Positions 1 to 7,727 of a DNA stretch of 64,000 nt are shown piece by piece. The DNA lies in contig NZ_CP072203.1 of assembly GCF_017654315.1 (NCBI RefSeq), forward strand, positions 1,550,001 to 1,614,000. Direction: 5' to 3'. The notes under the pieces are model-generated. The model saw only the letters and a program-made list of their open reading frames with translations, was not told the DNA's origin and ran no database searches. The first letter of the stretch is position 1, and every line of letters starts with the position of its first letter. The position numbers and the translations under genes were made by a program. Source of the stretch: Gordonia polyisoprenivorans. GTDB lineage: Bacteria > Actinomycetota > Actinomycetes > Mycobacteriales > Mycobacteriaceae.

Positions 1-43
1 GAAAGGTCTCACCGCGGAGTCGGAGCGCCGCGCAAAAGCCTGA
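1..43 (+). CDS. C-terminal tail of an unseen upstream gene (partial)
   Basis: Reading from base 2, an open frame gives KGLTAESERRAKA and then TGA at 41-43. A perfect hairpin terminator follows 18 bases later, which fits the end of a real plus-strand gene. The charged, alanine-rich tail carries no family signature, so the product cannot be named. The other frames are not excluded over so short a stretch. Confidence 0.4.
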   Translation, partial: KGLTAESERRAKA

Positions 44-60
44 TTTCGAACGTCAAAACC

Positions 61-98
61 CAACGGGGCCCGTCGATTTCGATCGGCGGGCCCCGTTG
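61..98 (+). terminator. Hairpin terminator with 12-bp perfect stem
   Basis: CAACGGGGCCCG at 61-72 pairs perfectly with CGGGCCCCGTTG at 87-98 around a 14-base loop. No T-run follows, which is common for actinobacterial terminators. It closes the gene ending at 43. Confidence 0.7.
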
Positions 99-273
99 GC
101 GTTCGGGTGGTCACGGTCGGGCGACGAGTGTGCGGGCAATAGATGCCGTTCCGTGACCGAGTCGGCCGGGTCGGCGTCGGTGACGGGAGTACGCTGTGCT
201 CAGTCTGACCATCTGGTCTCACTTCCGCCATCGTCAGATGGCTGTCCCAATACGGCGAGGAGGCCGATTCACG

Positions 274-786
274 TTGCGTATTCACAGGTTTGCGACACGG
301 GCCCTGATCGTCGCGGTGGGCGGCGCAGGAGCGATCTGGGGCCTCGGCCTCGGTGGCGGTGGTGCCCAGGCGGTCACCTGTAATGCGACGAATGGTCATG
401 AGGTGCAACAGATTCAGGGCACCAGCGGATGCGGCGCGCGCGCCGGTGTGGGCAGCAACGCCAGCGCTCAGGAAACCGGTGGGGGTACGGCGGTGGCCGT
501 GTCCGACCGCGGCGGCAACGCCACCGCGATCAACCAGGCGCCCGGTTCCTCGGCGCTGGCCGGGGCCACCACCAACGGCACCTCGTACTCCATCACCACC
601 GGACCCAAGGCGCTCTCGGTCGCCCAGGCCCGCGCGGGGGGGTACTCGGTCGCCATCGGTGGCTGGGGAGGCCAGGCGTACTCGGGTCAGCCCGGCGTCG
701 GATGCTCGGGCGGGTTCGCCGCGGCCGTCGACACCACCAGCGGCAAGGCATGCCTGAAGTACGGCTCGATCGACCTGCACAACTGA
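274..786 (+). CDS. Small secreted protein, function unknown
   Basis: About 170 residues from a TTG start at 274, chosen because GGCGAGGAGG lies at 254-263 and because this start gives a compact signal peptide: RIHRFATR, then a hydrophobic stretch, then an AQA-like cleavage site. The mature part is rich in Gly, Ala, Ser and Thr, has a few cysteines (VTCNATNG, SGCGAR, GCSGG, KACLKY) that could form disulfides, and contains no enzyme motif. An upstream ATG at 196 would add a polar leader and is less likely. It resembles the small exported DUF6764-type proteins of Gordonia and relatives, but that assignment is from memory and weak. It lies 120 bases upstream of ppk2 on the same strand, and the gap holds repeats and a likely separate ppk2 promoter. 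Confidence 0.6.
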   Translation: MRIHRFATRALIVAVGGAGAIWGLGLGGGGAQAVTCNATNGHEVQQIQGTSGCGARAGVGSNASAQETGGGTAVAVSDRGGNATAINQAPGSSALAGATTNGTSYSITTGPKALSVAQARAGGYSVAIGGWGGQAYSGQPGVGCSGGFAAAVDTTSGKACLKYGSIDLHN

Positions 787-841
787 TTTCACGGGTCCGA
801 CTCCTCAGGTCTGTCCGACTTCCCAGGTCCAAGGTCTCCTC

Positions 842-871
842 GTTCACCCCTTCGACGTTCACCCCTTCGAC
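842..871 (+). repeat. Two tandem copies of a 15-bp repeat upstream of ppk2
   Basis: GTTCACCCCTTCGAC occurs at 842-856 and again at 857-871 with no mismatch. The array ends 24 bases before the predicted -10 box of the ppk2 gene, where an activator or repressor could sit. A looser repeat of GTCCGACT plus CAGGTC lies just upstream at about 797-832. Confidence 0.75.
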
Positions 872-894
872 ACGCGACGTTCGTGACCGCGGCA

Positions 895-900
895 TATCGT
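895..900 (+). promoter_or_regulatory. -10 box (TATCGT) of a probable leaderless ppk2 transcript
   Basis: TATCGT ends 6 bases before the GTG start at 907, and no Shine-Dalgarno sequence is present. That is the layout of leaderless promoters in actinobacteria (TANNNT, 6-9 bases before the start). Confidence 0.5.
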
Positions 901-906
901 TGATCC

Positions 907-1854
907 GTGACCGAGTTGCACGATCTGGAAACCCTGGGCCCCGACTTCAGCAAGCTCAACGGGCGCGAAGCGCTGCAGAGCCTCGTCGATCTGCACGACA
1001 CCACCCAGTTCGAGGTGAACGACGACGATGACGACGATCCGGTACTGCTGACGCTGCCCGAACGCAACGTCGTCGACACCTGGCGTGAGGATTACCCGTA
1101 CGAGGAGCGGATGAGTCGCCGCGAGTACGAGGTGACCAAGCGCAGGCTGCAGATCGAGCTGCTGAAGCTGCAGAAATGGTCCAAGCAGACCGGCCAGCGT
1201 CACCTGCTGGTGTTCGAGGGCCGCGACGCCGCGGGCAAGGGCGGGACGATCAAGCGGTTCAACGAGCATCTCAATCCCCGTGGCGCGCGGGTCGTCGCGC
1301 TGGAGAAGCCCTCGGAACGCGAGTCCACCGAGTGGTATTTCCAGCGGTACGTGCAGCATCTGCCCGCGGGTGGCGAGATGGTCTTCTTCGACCGCTCCTG
1401 GTACAACCGGGCCGGCGTTGAGCGGGTGATGGGTTTCTGCACCCCCGAGCAGTACGACCAGTTCATGGATCAGGTCCCCGCGTTCGAGAAGATGCTCGTC
1501 GACGACGGCATCAACCTGGTGAAGTTCTGGTTCTCGGTGAGCCCGCTCGAACAGCGCACCCGCTTCGCGATCCGGCAGATCGACCCGGTCCGGCAGTGGA
1601 AACTCTCCCCGATGGACCTCGCGTCGCTCGACAAGTGGGACGCCTACGGTGCGGCCAAGGAGGCGATGTTCACCAAGACCGACACCGACATCGCGCCCTG
1701 GACGGTGGTGAAGAGCAACGACAAGAAACGCGCGCGGATCAACGCGATGCGTCACGTGCTCAGCCTGTTCGACTACAAGGGCAAGAACGACGAGCTCGTC
1801 GGCACCCCCGACCCGCTGATCGTCGGCCGGGCCCGGGTCATCGCCGACGAGTGA
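907..1854 (+). CDS. ppk2: Polyphosphate kinase 2 (PPK2 family)
   Basis: 315 residues. PPK2 enzymes move phosphate between polyphosphate and nucleoside diphosphates or monophosphates in the cytosol and so link polyP stores to nucleotide pools. Seen here: a Walker A loop GRDAAGKGG at residues 105-113, a lid region around residues 135-150 (KPSERESTEWYFQRY), a Walker B-like VFFDRSWYNR at 159-168, and the conserved IRQIDPVRQWKLSPMD near 220. The N-terminal ~60 residues include an acidic run (EVNDDDDDD). Length and motif spelling fit a one-domain PPK2 of class I type, but substrate preference cannot be read off safely. The GTG start at 907 follows a leaderless -10 box. A second, divergent PPK2 is encoded at 44265-45140. 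Confidence 0.93.
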   Translation: MTELHDLETLGPDFSKLNGREALQSLVDLHDTTQFEVNDDDDDDPVLLTLPERNVVDTWREDYPYEERMSRREYEVTKRRLQIELLKLQKWSKQTGQRHLLVFEGRDAAGKGGTIKRFNEHLNPRGARVVALEKPSERESTEWYFQRYVQHLPAGGEMVFFDRSWYNRAGVERVMGFCTPEQYDQFMDQVPAFEKMLVDDGINLVKFWFSVSPLEQRTRFAIRQIDPVRQWKLSPMDLASLDKWDAYGAAKEAMFTKTDTDIAPWTVVKSNDKKRARINAMRHVLSLFDYKGKNDELVGTPDPLIVGRARVIADE

Positions 1855-1869
1855 GCGAGTCTCGACAGG

Positions 1870-1875
1870 TACCCT
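1870..1875 (+). promoter_or_regulatory. -10 box (TACCCT) before the membrane protein gene
   Basis: TACCCT ends 7 bases before GTG 1883 but only 1 base before GTG 1877, and is the reason for preferring the 1883 start. Confidence 0.4.
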
Positions 1876-1882
1876 CGTGCCG

Positions 1883-2689
1883 GTGCGAACGTTTCTCAGT
1901 GCGCTGCTGACCCTTGTCGCGATGGTGGCCATCGTCGTCGCCCTGCCGTCGATGTGGGCGGCCGAGCGGGTGGTCGATGCCGACGGTTTCGCCGACGTGG
2001 CCGCGCCGCTCGCGCACGACCCACAGGTGCAGGCGTTCATCGCCGACGAGATCACCGAGCAGGTGTCCTCCCGGGTCAACGTGCCCGGGGCGTCGACGCT
2101 GATCGAACCGTTCGCGAAGCGCTACACGCAGGGGCAAGACTTCCCCGCGGACTTCGCCGATCTCGTCCGACAGCAGCATTCTTGGCTCTTCGATCCCGCG
2201 CCCGCGGGCGGCTCCCAGGAGATGCAACTCGACATCACCGCGATGGTGAACCGGGCGCTCAAGAGCGCCAACCTGCCGTTCGTGACCTCGGTTCCGGGCA
2301 AGATCGAGGTGCCGATGGCCGAGGGTAGCGGGCTCGAGGCCGGTCGGTATCACACCGTCGGACAACAGATCACGACGATCGGATACGTCGCGACCGCGGT
2401 CGCGGTGATCGCCGGTCTGCTTGCCCTGCTCGTCGCCCGACGGCGCGGGACGGTGCTGATCGCACTCGGTCTGGGCGGGTTGCTGGCGGCCCTGCTGAGC
2501 TGGCTGGCGGCGCTGAACGCGACGACGCTGGTCGACCGTCAGTTCGTCAATCACTCCACCGGCAACGCCCTGACCCGAGCGGCCACCGATGCGCTGGCCA
2601 ACGACCTCACGTGGTGGGCGACGGTGGGTGCGATCGCCGGGGCGATCGGGATCGTGCTCGGCATCGTCGTGCGGCTCATCGCGCGCTGA
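1883..2689 (+). CDS. Membrane protein, function unknown
   Basis: About 268 residues (270 if GTG 1877 is used). The N-terminus is one hydrophobic helix (TFLSALLTLVAMVAIVVALP). A ~130-residue polar domain follows, predicted outside the membrane. Three more membrane segments lie near residues 165-187, 190-215 and 245-268. The topology resembles actinobacterial membrane proteins of unknown function with an extracytoplasmic helical domain between the first and second segments. No catalytic motif was found. It starts 28 bases after ppk2 on the same strand but seems to have its own -10 box, so it may be both co-transcribed and independently started. Confidence 0.75.
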   Translation: MRTFLSALLTLVAMVAIVVALPSMWAAERVVDADGFADVAAPLAHDPQVQAFIADEITEQVSSRVNVPGASTLIEPFAKRYTQGQDFPADFADLVRQQHSWLFDPAPAGGSQEMQLDITAMVNRALKSANLPFVTSVPGKIEVPMAEGSGLEAGRYHTVGQQITTIGYVATAVAVIAGLLALLVARRRGTVLIALGLGGLLAALLSWLAALNATTLVDRQFVNHSTGNALTRAATDALANDLTWWATVGAIAGAIGIVLGIVVRLIAR

Positions 2690-2751
2690 GTGTGTCCCGG
2701 TCCCCGGCGCGAGCGTCGCTCGACCGGCACACTGATCACCGGGGCTGACGA

Positions 2752-3459
2752 GTGGGAGACGAGGTGGCCCGACTGACGAGCGCCGGCGCGTGGATCTGGG
2801 ATCGAATCCGCTCGGCTCCCGTGACCTGTGTGTGGCTCGTGATCCTGCTGATGACGACCATCCTGCAGCACTCGATGTCGCCGAAACATCTCAACCACGT
2901 GCTCGGTCATCAGTCGACCAACATCGTCAATCTGCAGAAGGATCCGTTCCAGGTTCTCCTCGCGAGCCTGTTCTGGCTCGACGGGTCGTACTGGTTTCCG
3001 TATCTGATCCTCTTCTGCATCTTCCTGATCCCGGCCGAACGATGGCTCGGCACCGCACGTTTCGTCGTGGTCGGTCTCAGCGCGCACGTCGTCGCCACCT
3101 ACGTCAGCGAGGGATTGCTGCGACGTGCCATTGCATCCGGTGATGCGAGTGCGGACCTGATCCGCATCCACGACGTCGGCGTCAGTTACTTTCTGGCGGC
3201 GGTCGCGGCGGTGCTGGCCTATCACATCGCCCGCCCGTGGCGGTGGGTGTACATCGCCGGTTGCGTGGTGATCTACCTCGTCCCACTGCTCACGCACATC
3301 ACGGTCACCAACATCGGGCACGCATGCTCGGCGCTGATCGGATTCGCCTGGTACCCACTCACCCGCGGCCTCGGCGGGCAGCAGTGGGATCCGATGGTCG
3401 TGCTCCGGGCGATTCGACAGTATCTCGGTTCCCGGCGCCGGTCACAGTGCAGCGAGTAG
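2752..3459 (+). CDS. Rhomboid-like integral membrane protein
   Basis: 235 residues with about six membrane segments. Two features recall intramembrane rhomboid proteases: GVSY in a segment near residue 145 (rhomboids have GxSG) and a histidine in IGHACSALIG near residue 188, where the rhomboid catalytic His sits in the last segments. The second Gly of GxSG is replaced by Tyr, so activity is doubtful. It fits the actinobacterial rhomboid-like (Rhomboid_2) group. The GTG start at 2752 is preceded by no good Shine-Dalgarno sequence. The 3' end overlaps the convergent lipase gene by 18 bases. Confidence 0.7.
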   Translation: MGDEVARLTSAGAWIWDRIRSAPVTCVWLVILLMTTILQHSMSPKHLNHVLGHQSTNIVNLQKDPFQVLLASLFWLDGSYWFPYLILFCIFLIPAERWLGTARFVVVGLSAHVVATYVSEGLLRRAIASGDASADLIRIHDVGVSYFLAAVAAVLAYHIARPWRWVYIAGCVVIYLVPLLTHITVTNIGHACSALIGFAWYPLTRGLGGQQWDPMVVLRAIRQYLGSRRRSQCSE

Positions 3460-4743
3460 CCACCGAAGGTCCGGGGCGTAGACGTCACCGGGTCCGCCGA
3501 GGCAGCTCACGACGCGGGTCGTGACGCGGGCACCCTTCGCACGATAGGTCGCCGCGGCGCGTGCGAGGTCATCGACGGGCGTCACCGACACCGGCGAGAG
3601 GTTCGAGTCGCACCGCGTCATACGCAACCGTGCGGTCGGGGTGGGCGAGGTGGGGGTGGCCAGCGCGGCCGCGTCGAAGGCGCGCCGGAAGTCGGGGTCG
3701 GCCCACGGGGAATGACCCGGCCGGAACAATGCCGGCAGCGGTACGTACGACAGGGTGAGATAGGTCGGGACCGCGCACGAGTGCCGGAAGGCGTCGGCGA
3801 TCCTCTTGCCGACCGCGGTGAGCTTGTCATCGATCCGCATCTCCGGGTGCCCGGTCTCCAGACCCAGCAGATCGGCGAACGCGAATCCGGCTCCCACCGT
3901 GCCGCTGTTTCGGCGGATGAAGTTGCGGTGATCGGGCACCATCTGACCGATCATGATCGCCGCGATCTGTAGTTCGGGTGCATAGGTTCCGGCCTGCTCG
4001 GCGGCCACCGCGGCCGCGCCGCTCCCGCCGCCGGACGGACCGTGGATACCGATCGGCGACGCCGCGGTCAACCCGGCCGCGGGCACCGAGCGGGCGGCGC
4101 GGATCGCGTCGAGCAGCGCGTGGCCGTCGAAGCGGGGCAGTAGCGTCGGGGTGGGCGACGGCCCGCCGTCGTCGGCGAGATCGGCGACGACGACGGTGTG
4201 GCCCGCGCGCAGCGCTGTCGATGCCGAATCGACCGGGCCCATACCGCGAACCTGATCGATCACCGAGTTGCGTGACATCGACGAGGTCGGCCGGCAATAG
4301 GAGCCCATGCTCTCGTCGGCCACACCCATGCCGATCAACGCACGCGTGCCGTGCGCCGGAGTTGCCGACGGGACGAACAGTGACGCGCTCGCCGTGGTCC
4401 GGCCGCCGAGAGGTCCGGTCGTCACGTACAGCATCCGGAACCCGCGCACACCTGCCACCGCGCGTTCCACTGCGGGCGCAGCCATCGGTTCGATCCGCAG
4501 GATCTCGCCGAGACGGGCGTCGCCGGCCGGCGGCGTGTGCGCGTAGAACGGATCGGGATCGGCAATGACCGATCGCATCGCGGCATCGGCGATCGCACCC
4601 AGATCGAGCGGTGAATTCGGCTGTGCCGCAGCATCTCCGGCGTTCAGAGCGCCGGCGATCACCGAGACGGTGATCATGGCGGCGACAAGCGGAGCGAGCA
4701 GGCGGCAGTGCGCCGCAACGCGCGAGGTCGAGAACTTCAGCAC
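3442..4743 (-). CDS. Secreted lipase of the LIP family
   Basis: About 433 residues from GTG at 4743, chosen because GGGGG lies about 7 bases upstream and because it opens directly into a signal peptide (FSTSRVAAHCRLLAPLVAAM, cleavage near AAA-QP at residue 40). The mature protein follows the pattern of secretory LIP lipases and esterases: PAVERAVAGVRGFRMLYVTTGPLGGRT, an oxyanion-side segment GMGVADESMGSYC, and the nucleophile elbow HGPSGGGSG with Ser near residue 237. Normal members have GxSQGG there. A C-terminal His in a GDH-like context is normally the third triad member, but here the matching region reads LGGPGDVYAPDLRW with no His. It may be inactive or use another base. A longer open frame reaches 4887 but lacks a signal peptide at its start. 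Confidence 0.82.
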   Translation of the reverse strand: MLKFSTSRVAAHCRLLAPLVAAMITVSVIAGALNAGDAAAQPNSPLDLGAIADAAMRSVIADPDPFYAHTPPAGDARLGEILRIEPMAAPAVERAVAGVRGFRMLYVTTGPLGGRTTASASLFVPSATPAHGTRALIGMGVADESMGSYCRPTSSMSRNSVIDQVRGMGPVDSASTALRAGHTVVVADLADDGGPSPTPTLLPRFDGHALLDAIRAARSVPAAGLTAASPIGIHGPSGGGSGAAAVAAEQAGTYAPELQIAAIMIGQMVPDHRNFIRRNSGTVGAGFAFADLLGLETGHPEMRIDDKLTAVGKRIADAFRHSCAVPTYLTLSYVPLPALFRPGHSPWADPDFRRAFDAAALATPTSPTPTARLRMTRCDSNLSPVSVTPVDDLARAAATYRAKGARVTTRVVSCLGGPGDVYAPDLRWLLAAL

Positions 4744-4959
4744 ACCATCCCCCGATTGAGTGCCCGGGGACGTCCGGCACGGTCGCCCCCGACGGGCCGA
4801 CGTCACCCGCAGGGGTGGTGTCGGCATGACCGCGCAGACCTTACGGCACGCGGCGGGCTCGTGGTCGGTGGTGGTGAGCGAACGCACACCGCCCGGGCGC
4901 GGTCGGCGATGGCGTGCGGCAGGCGGTGTGCGTTGTGCGGTGCGAGCGGAGGGTGTGCG

Positions 4960-5682
4960 CTACTTGCGGCCGGCCTTCCAGTTCAGTCCCCAGCCGTAGG
5001 CCTCGTCGACCTTGGACTGGGAGCCGCGGATGTAGCGCACCTCGCGATTGACGACGAGTTCGCCGCCGCGGTTCTCCAGCAGTGCGATCGCGCACGAGAT
5101 GGCACCCTGATCGGCTTCGTCGAGACGCACCTCGATTTGCGGTCCATTCGCCGGGAAGAGGGTCACCACGCCGTTGGCGCTCGCCCAGTTGGGGGTGCCC
5201 TCGTAGATGTAGGCGAAGATCAGCACGCGACGGATCTGGTTGGACGCCGACAGGTCGATGTACATGTTCTCGCCGCCGGTGTTCGATCCGGAGCGGTCGT
5301 CGCCGTCGAGCCAGATGATCGGACGGCCCTGGTACGGCGCCTGGAACGAGTTGCCGAGGGCCTGCACGATGCCCTTGCTGCCGTCGGCGAACTCCCAGAG
5401 GCAGGCGAGGTCGAGGTCGACGCCGGTGGCGCGTTTGAACAGTCCGCCCTTGGAGCCGGCGGTCCAGTTGAGGTTCACCCTGACCTGGCCGGTCGCCGAA
5501 CCCTGCTTGGTCAGCGACACGCTGGGTGCGGACTTGGTCAGCGTCACCTTCGACAACGACACCGGCGGCTGAGCCTGGTTCGGGTAGCCCTGTGGCGGCT
5601 GCTGATAGGGCTGTGCCTGTGGAGTCGGCTGTGGCTGGGGGGCCGGCGGCGTCTTTGGTCGCTTGGTGTAGTCGATTCCCAT
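4960..5682 (-). CDS. TerD-domain protein with Pro/Gln-rich N-terminus
   Basis: 240 residues. The first ~40 are a flexible Pro/Gln linker (PQPQPTPQAQPYQQPPQG). The rest is a TerD (tellurium resistance family) calcium-binding beta-sandwich: VRVNLNWTAG, VDLDLACLWEF, the GDDRSGSNTGGENMYIDL loop near residues 125-145, IRRVLIFAYIYEG, and IEVRLDE. The acidic DGDDRSG loop is the usual metal site. TerD proteins act in membrane-linked stress complexes and are not simply tellurite-specific. It is the last gene of a minus-strand run after hsp70 and the 655-residue partner, 72 bases away, with AGAGGGG about 10 bases before the ATG. Its place suggests it joins the chaperone module. Confidence 0.85.
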   Translation of the reverse strand: MGIDYTKRPKTPPAPQPQPTPQAQPYQQPPQGYPNQAQPPVSLSKVTLTKSAPSVSLTKQGSATGQVRVNLNWTAGSKGGLFKRATGVDLDLACLWEFADGSKGIVQALGNSFQAPYQGRPIIWLDGDDRSGSNTGGENMYIDLSASNQIRRVLIFAYIYEGTPNWASANGVVTLFPANGPQIEVRLDEADQGAISCAIALLENRGGELVVNREVRYIRGSQSKVDEAYGWGLNWKAGRK

Positions 5683-5754
5683 GGCAGGTGATTCCCCTCT
5701 GAATCTGGTGGTCGAGGTCGGTGATGTCCGATTCGGCGAATTCAGCCTAGCGAA

Positions 5755-7722
5755 TCACGGGCGCGGGTTGTCGTTCGTCGTCGGCAGCACCGCGCGCGCC
5801 CGGGGATCGAAGGCGGCCGCGACGGTCAGTGCTCCGCTGCTGTCGCGCCGGCATGCCGCCACCGCGACGTACCCGGGACGTGCGACGGAACCGGGGATCG
5901 CGAACCCGCCGTCGATGTCGTAGCGGGTGTTGGTGATCTTTTTCGTCCACGCCGCCGGGTCGGTCGGCGACTGCGGAGGTGCATCCGCCCGAATGACGAC
6001 GAGGGCCTCGGTGACGCCGTCGGGCCACGCGAAGATCACCCGGTTGCCGTCGACGCGGACGTCGGTGACGGCGGGCAGGGCATCGGCCGGTGGCGCGGTG
6101 GGGGTGGGTGTTGTGGGTGCAGGAGCCGGGGGTCGGGCCGGGGTTGGCGGGTTGCCGGAGATCGCGACATCGGAGTGCACGCCCGCACGGGTCGCGGTGA
6201 CCTCGTAGGTGGGCAGCGGGGTTGCGGTGCCGGCGCCACCGTCGTCGAGTTCGGTCTCCGCGGTGCGGCCGACGACCTGCCTGCGGCCGTTGCGCTCGAC
6301 TCGGGTGACCCGATAGCTCACCCCGGCGGTGGGTGACGGGTCCCAGCTCACCCGCACCGTCCCGTCGACCGTCTCGGCCCGGACCGTCGACGGCGCTGTC
6401 GGAGGCAGACCGGTGGCCGGTGCCGGCGGCGGCTCCGGTGTCGGTGCTGGAGGTGGTGTCGGTGCTGCGGGTGGTGCCGGTGCCGGCGTGGCGGCGTCCA
6501 GGGTTCGTTGCGCCTCGTCGGCGACCGCATCGATCTGACGGAGTGCGGTGGGGTCGTCGCCGGCGGCCGCGCGCGCCTGGGCACATCGCCGCCGGGCCTC
6601 CTCTGGGCGGCCCTTGCGCAAAGCCTGTCGGGCCGAGCGCAATTCGCGCTGCCAGTCGCCTGCTGCCGGGGTGTGCGGCGTCGGAGCCGGTGCGGCGGGT
6701 GCGGTTCGGGCTGCGGCCGGTGCGGGGGCGGGCTCCTCGACGGCACCACCGTACTCGGCTGCGATCGTGGCGATCAGCCGCCGCGCGTCCCGGGTACCGA
6801 GACCGAGTTCACGCGCCTCGTCGAGCATGAACTGATGATCGTCGGGGTGCAGACGATCCTCGACGAGGATCGCCGCCCGGATACGGGGCCGCAGATGGTC
6901 GGCGACCCGGTCGGCGACCGAGGCGAGGTAGGCCTCGGTGACCTCGGCCGGCCCGAGCAGGATCTGCTCGATGTCGATGAGGAGTTCGTCGACGATCGCG
7001 CGCATGCGGCCGGCGGGCAATTCCCGTGCGCGGTGGCGCATTCCGTCGACGCGCAGTCGGATCTCGCCGCGGTCGGCGGCGTTGTCGGTGGTGAGTTCGA
7101 GCACCGCGAGCAGTGTGTGGGTGGGTGGCCCGCTGCGGCGGCGGCTGAACTCGGTGAGCAGCTCGGTGATCTGGGAGAGTTTGTGGGCTGACAGCGTTTG
7201 CGGCGGGGAGGCGGTGGGTGCGGTTGTCCCGGAAGGGGTGTCGGGCACGATCCGGTGCCTGCGCAGGCGGGTCGCGACCTCATCGGCGCTGAGTCCACCC
7301 ATCGCGCCGATCTCGTCGAGACCGGCACGCTTTCCTTCCGGGATGCCGCCGTAGCGGGCGACGAGACGCTCGATCGCGCTGTTCAGCAACTGATATCGCT
7401 GCTCATCGAGCTCGGTGCGGCGCGCCTGCACGGACCGGGCCAGCGCCGCGCGGCGAACCGATTCACGTAGCGGTGCACTGCGGTCGGCGTGTTCGGCGAC
7501 CAATTGCTCCACGAGTACCCGGTACTTGGGGTGGTCGCGTTGTTTCTGCCAGAACGCCCACACCTCGTCGATCCGGGTGATCACCTCGGAATCGGAGAGG
7601 GTGGCGGTCTCGGCGATCGGGATGTCGTACAGCTCGAAGGGGTCGGATTCCTCCACGCCGCCGCGGCGTTCCACCGCGGCGAGCACGCGTTTGCGGTAGT
7701 CGTTGCCGACGAAGGGTTCCAC
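5755..7722 (-). CDS. Large helical/fibronectin-like partner of Hsp70, unknown function
   Basis: 655 residues, GTG start only 5 bases after the hsp70 stop, so certainly co-transcribed. Residues 1-130 hold a helical region whose segment around residues 28-66 (ELYDIP to QKQRDHPKY) has the size and spacing of a J-domain core, but with HPK where a J-protein has HPD. Residues 130-340 are more helices (LTEFSRRR, LLIDIEQILLGPAEV, LDEARELGLG). Residues 360-440 carry a short repeat-like helix pair in an Ala/Pro linker (LRSARQALRKGRPEEARRRC). Two beta-rich modules follow near residues 445-520 and 550-645, the first of fibronectin type III type (VRVSWDPSPTAGVSYRVTRVERNGRR). No signal peptide or membrane helix. 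Probably a cytosolic adaptor or co-chaperone. The J-like reading is speculative. Confidence 0.7.
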   Translation of the reverse strand: MEPFVGNDYRKRVLAAVERRGGVEESDPFELYDIPIAETATLSDSEVITRIDEVWAFWQKQRDHPKYRVLVEQLVAEHADRSAPLRESVRRAALARSVQARRTELDEQRYQLLNSAIERLVARYGGIPEGKRAGLDEIGAMGGLSADEVATRLRRHRIVPDTPSGTTAPTASPPQTLSAHKLSQITELLTEFSRRRSGPPTHTLLAVLELTTDNAADRGEIRLRVDGMRHRARELPAGRMRAIVDELLIDIEQILLGPAEVTEAYLASVADRVADHLRPRIRAAILVEDRLHPDDHQFMLDEARELGLGTRDARRLIATIAAEYGGAVEEPAPAPAAARTAPAAPAPTPHTPAAGDWQRELRSARQALRKGRPEEARRRCAQARAAAGDDPTALRQIDAVADEAQRTLDAATPAPAPPAAPTPPPAPTPEPPPAPATGLPPTAPSTVRAETVDGTVRVSWDPSPTAGVSYRVTRVERNGRRQVVGRTAETELDDGGAGTATPLPTYEVTATRAGVHSDVAISGNPPTPARPPAPAPTTPTPTAPPADALPAVTDVRVDGNRVIFAWPDGVTEALVVIRADAPPQSPTDPAAWTKKITNTRYDIDGGFAIPGSVARPGYVAVAACRRDSSGALTVAAAFDPRARAVLPTTNDNPRP

Positions 7723-7727
7723 GGCGC

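Noticed and set aside
859..2079. 406-residue frame on the minus strand across ppk2
   Set aside because: It is the reverse of a clear PPK2 gene, has no family motif, and reads as low-complexity antisense typical of GC-rich DNA.
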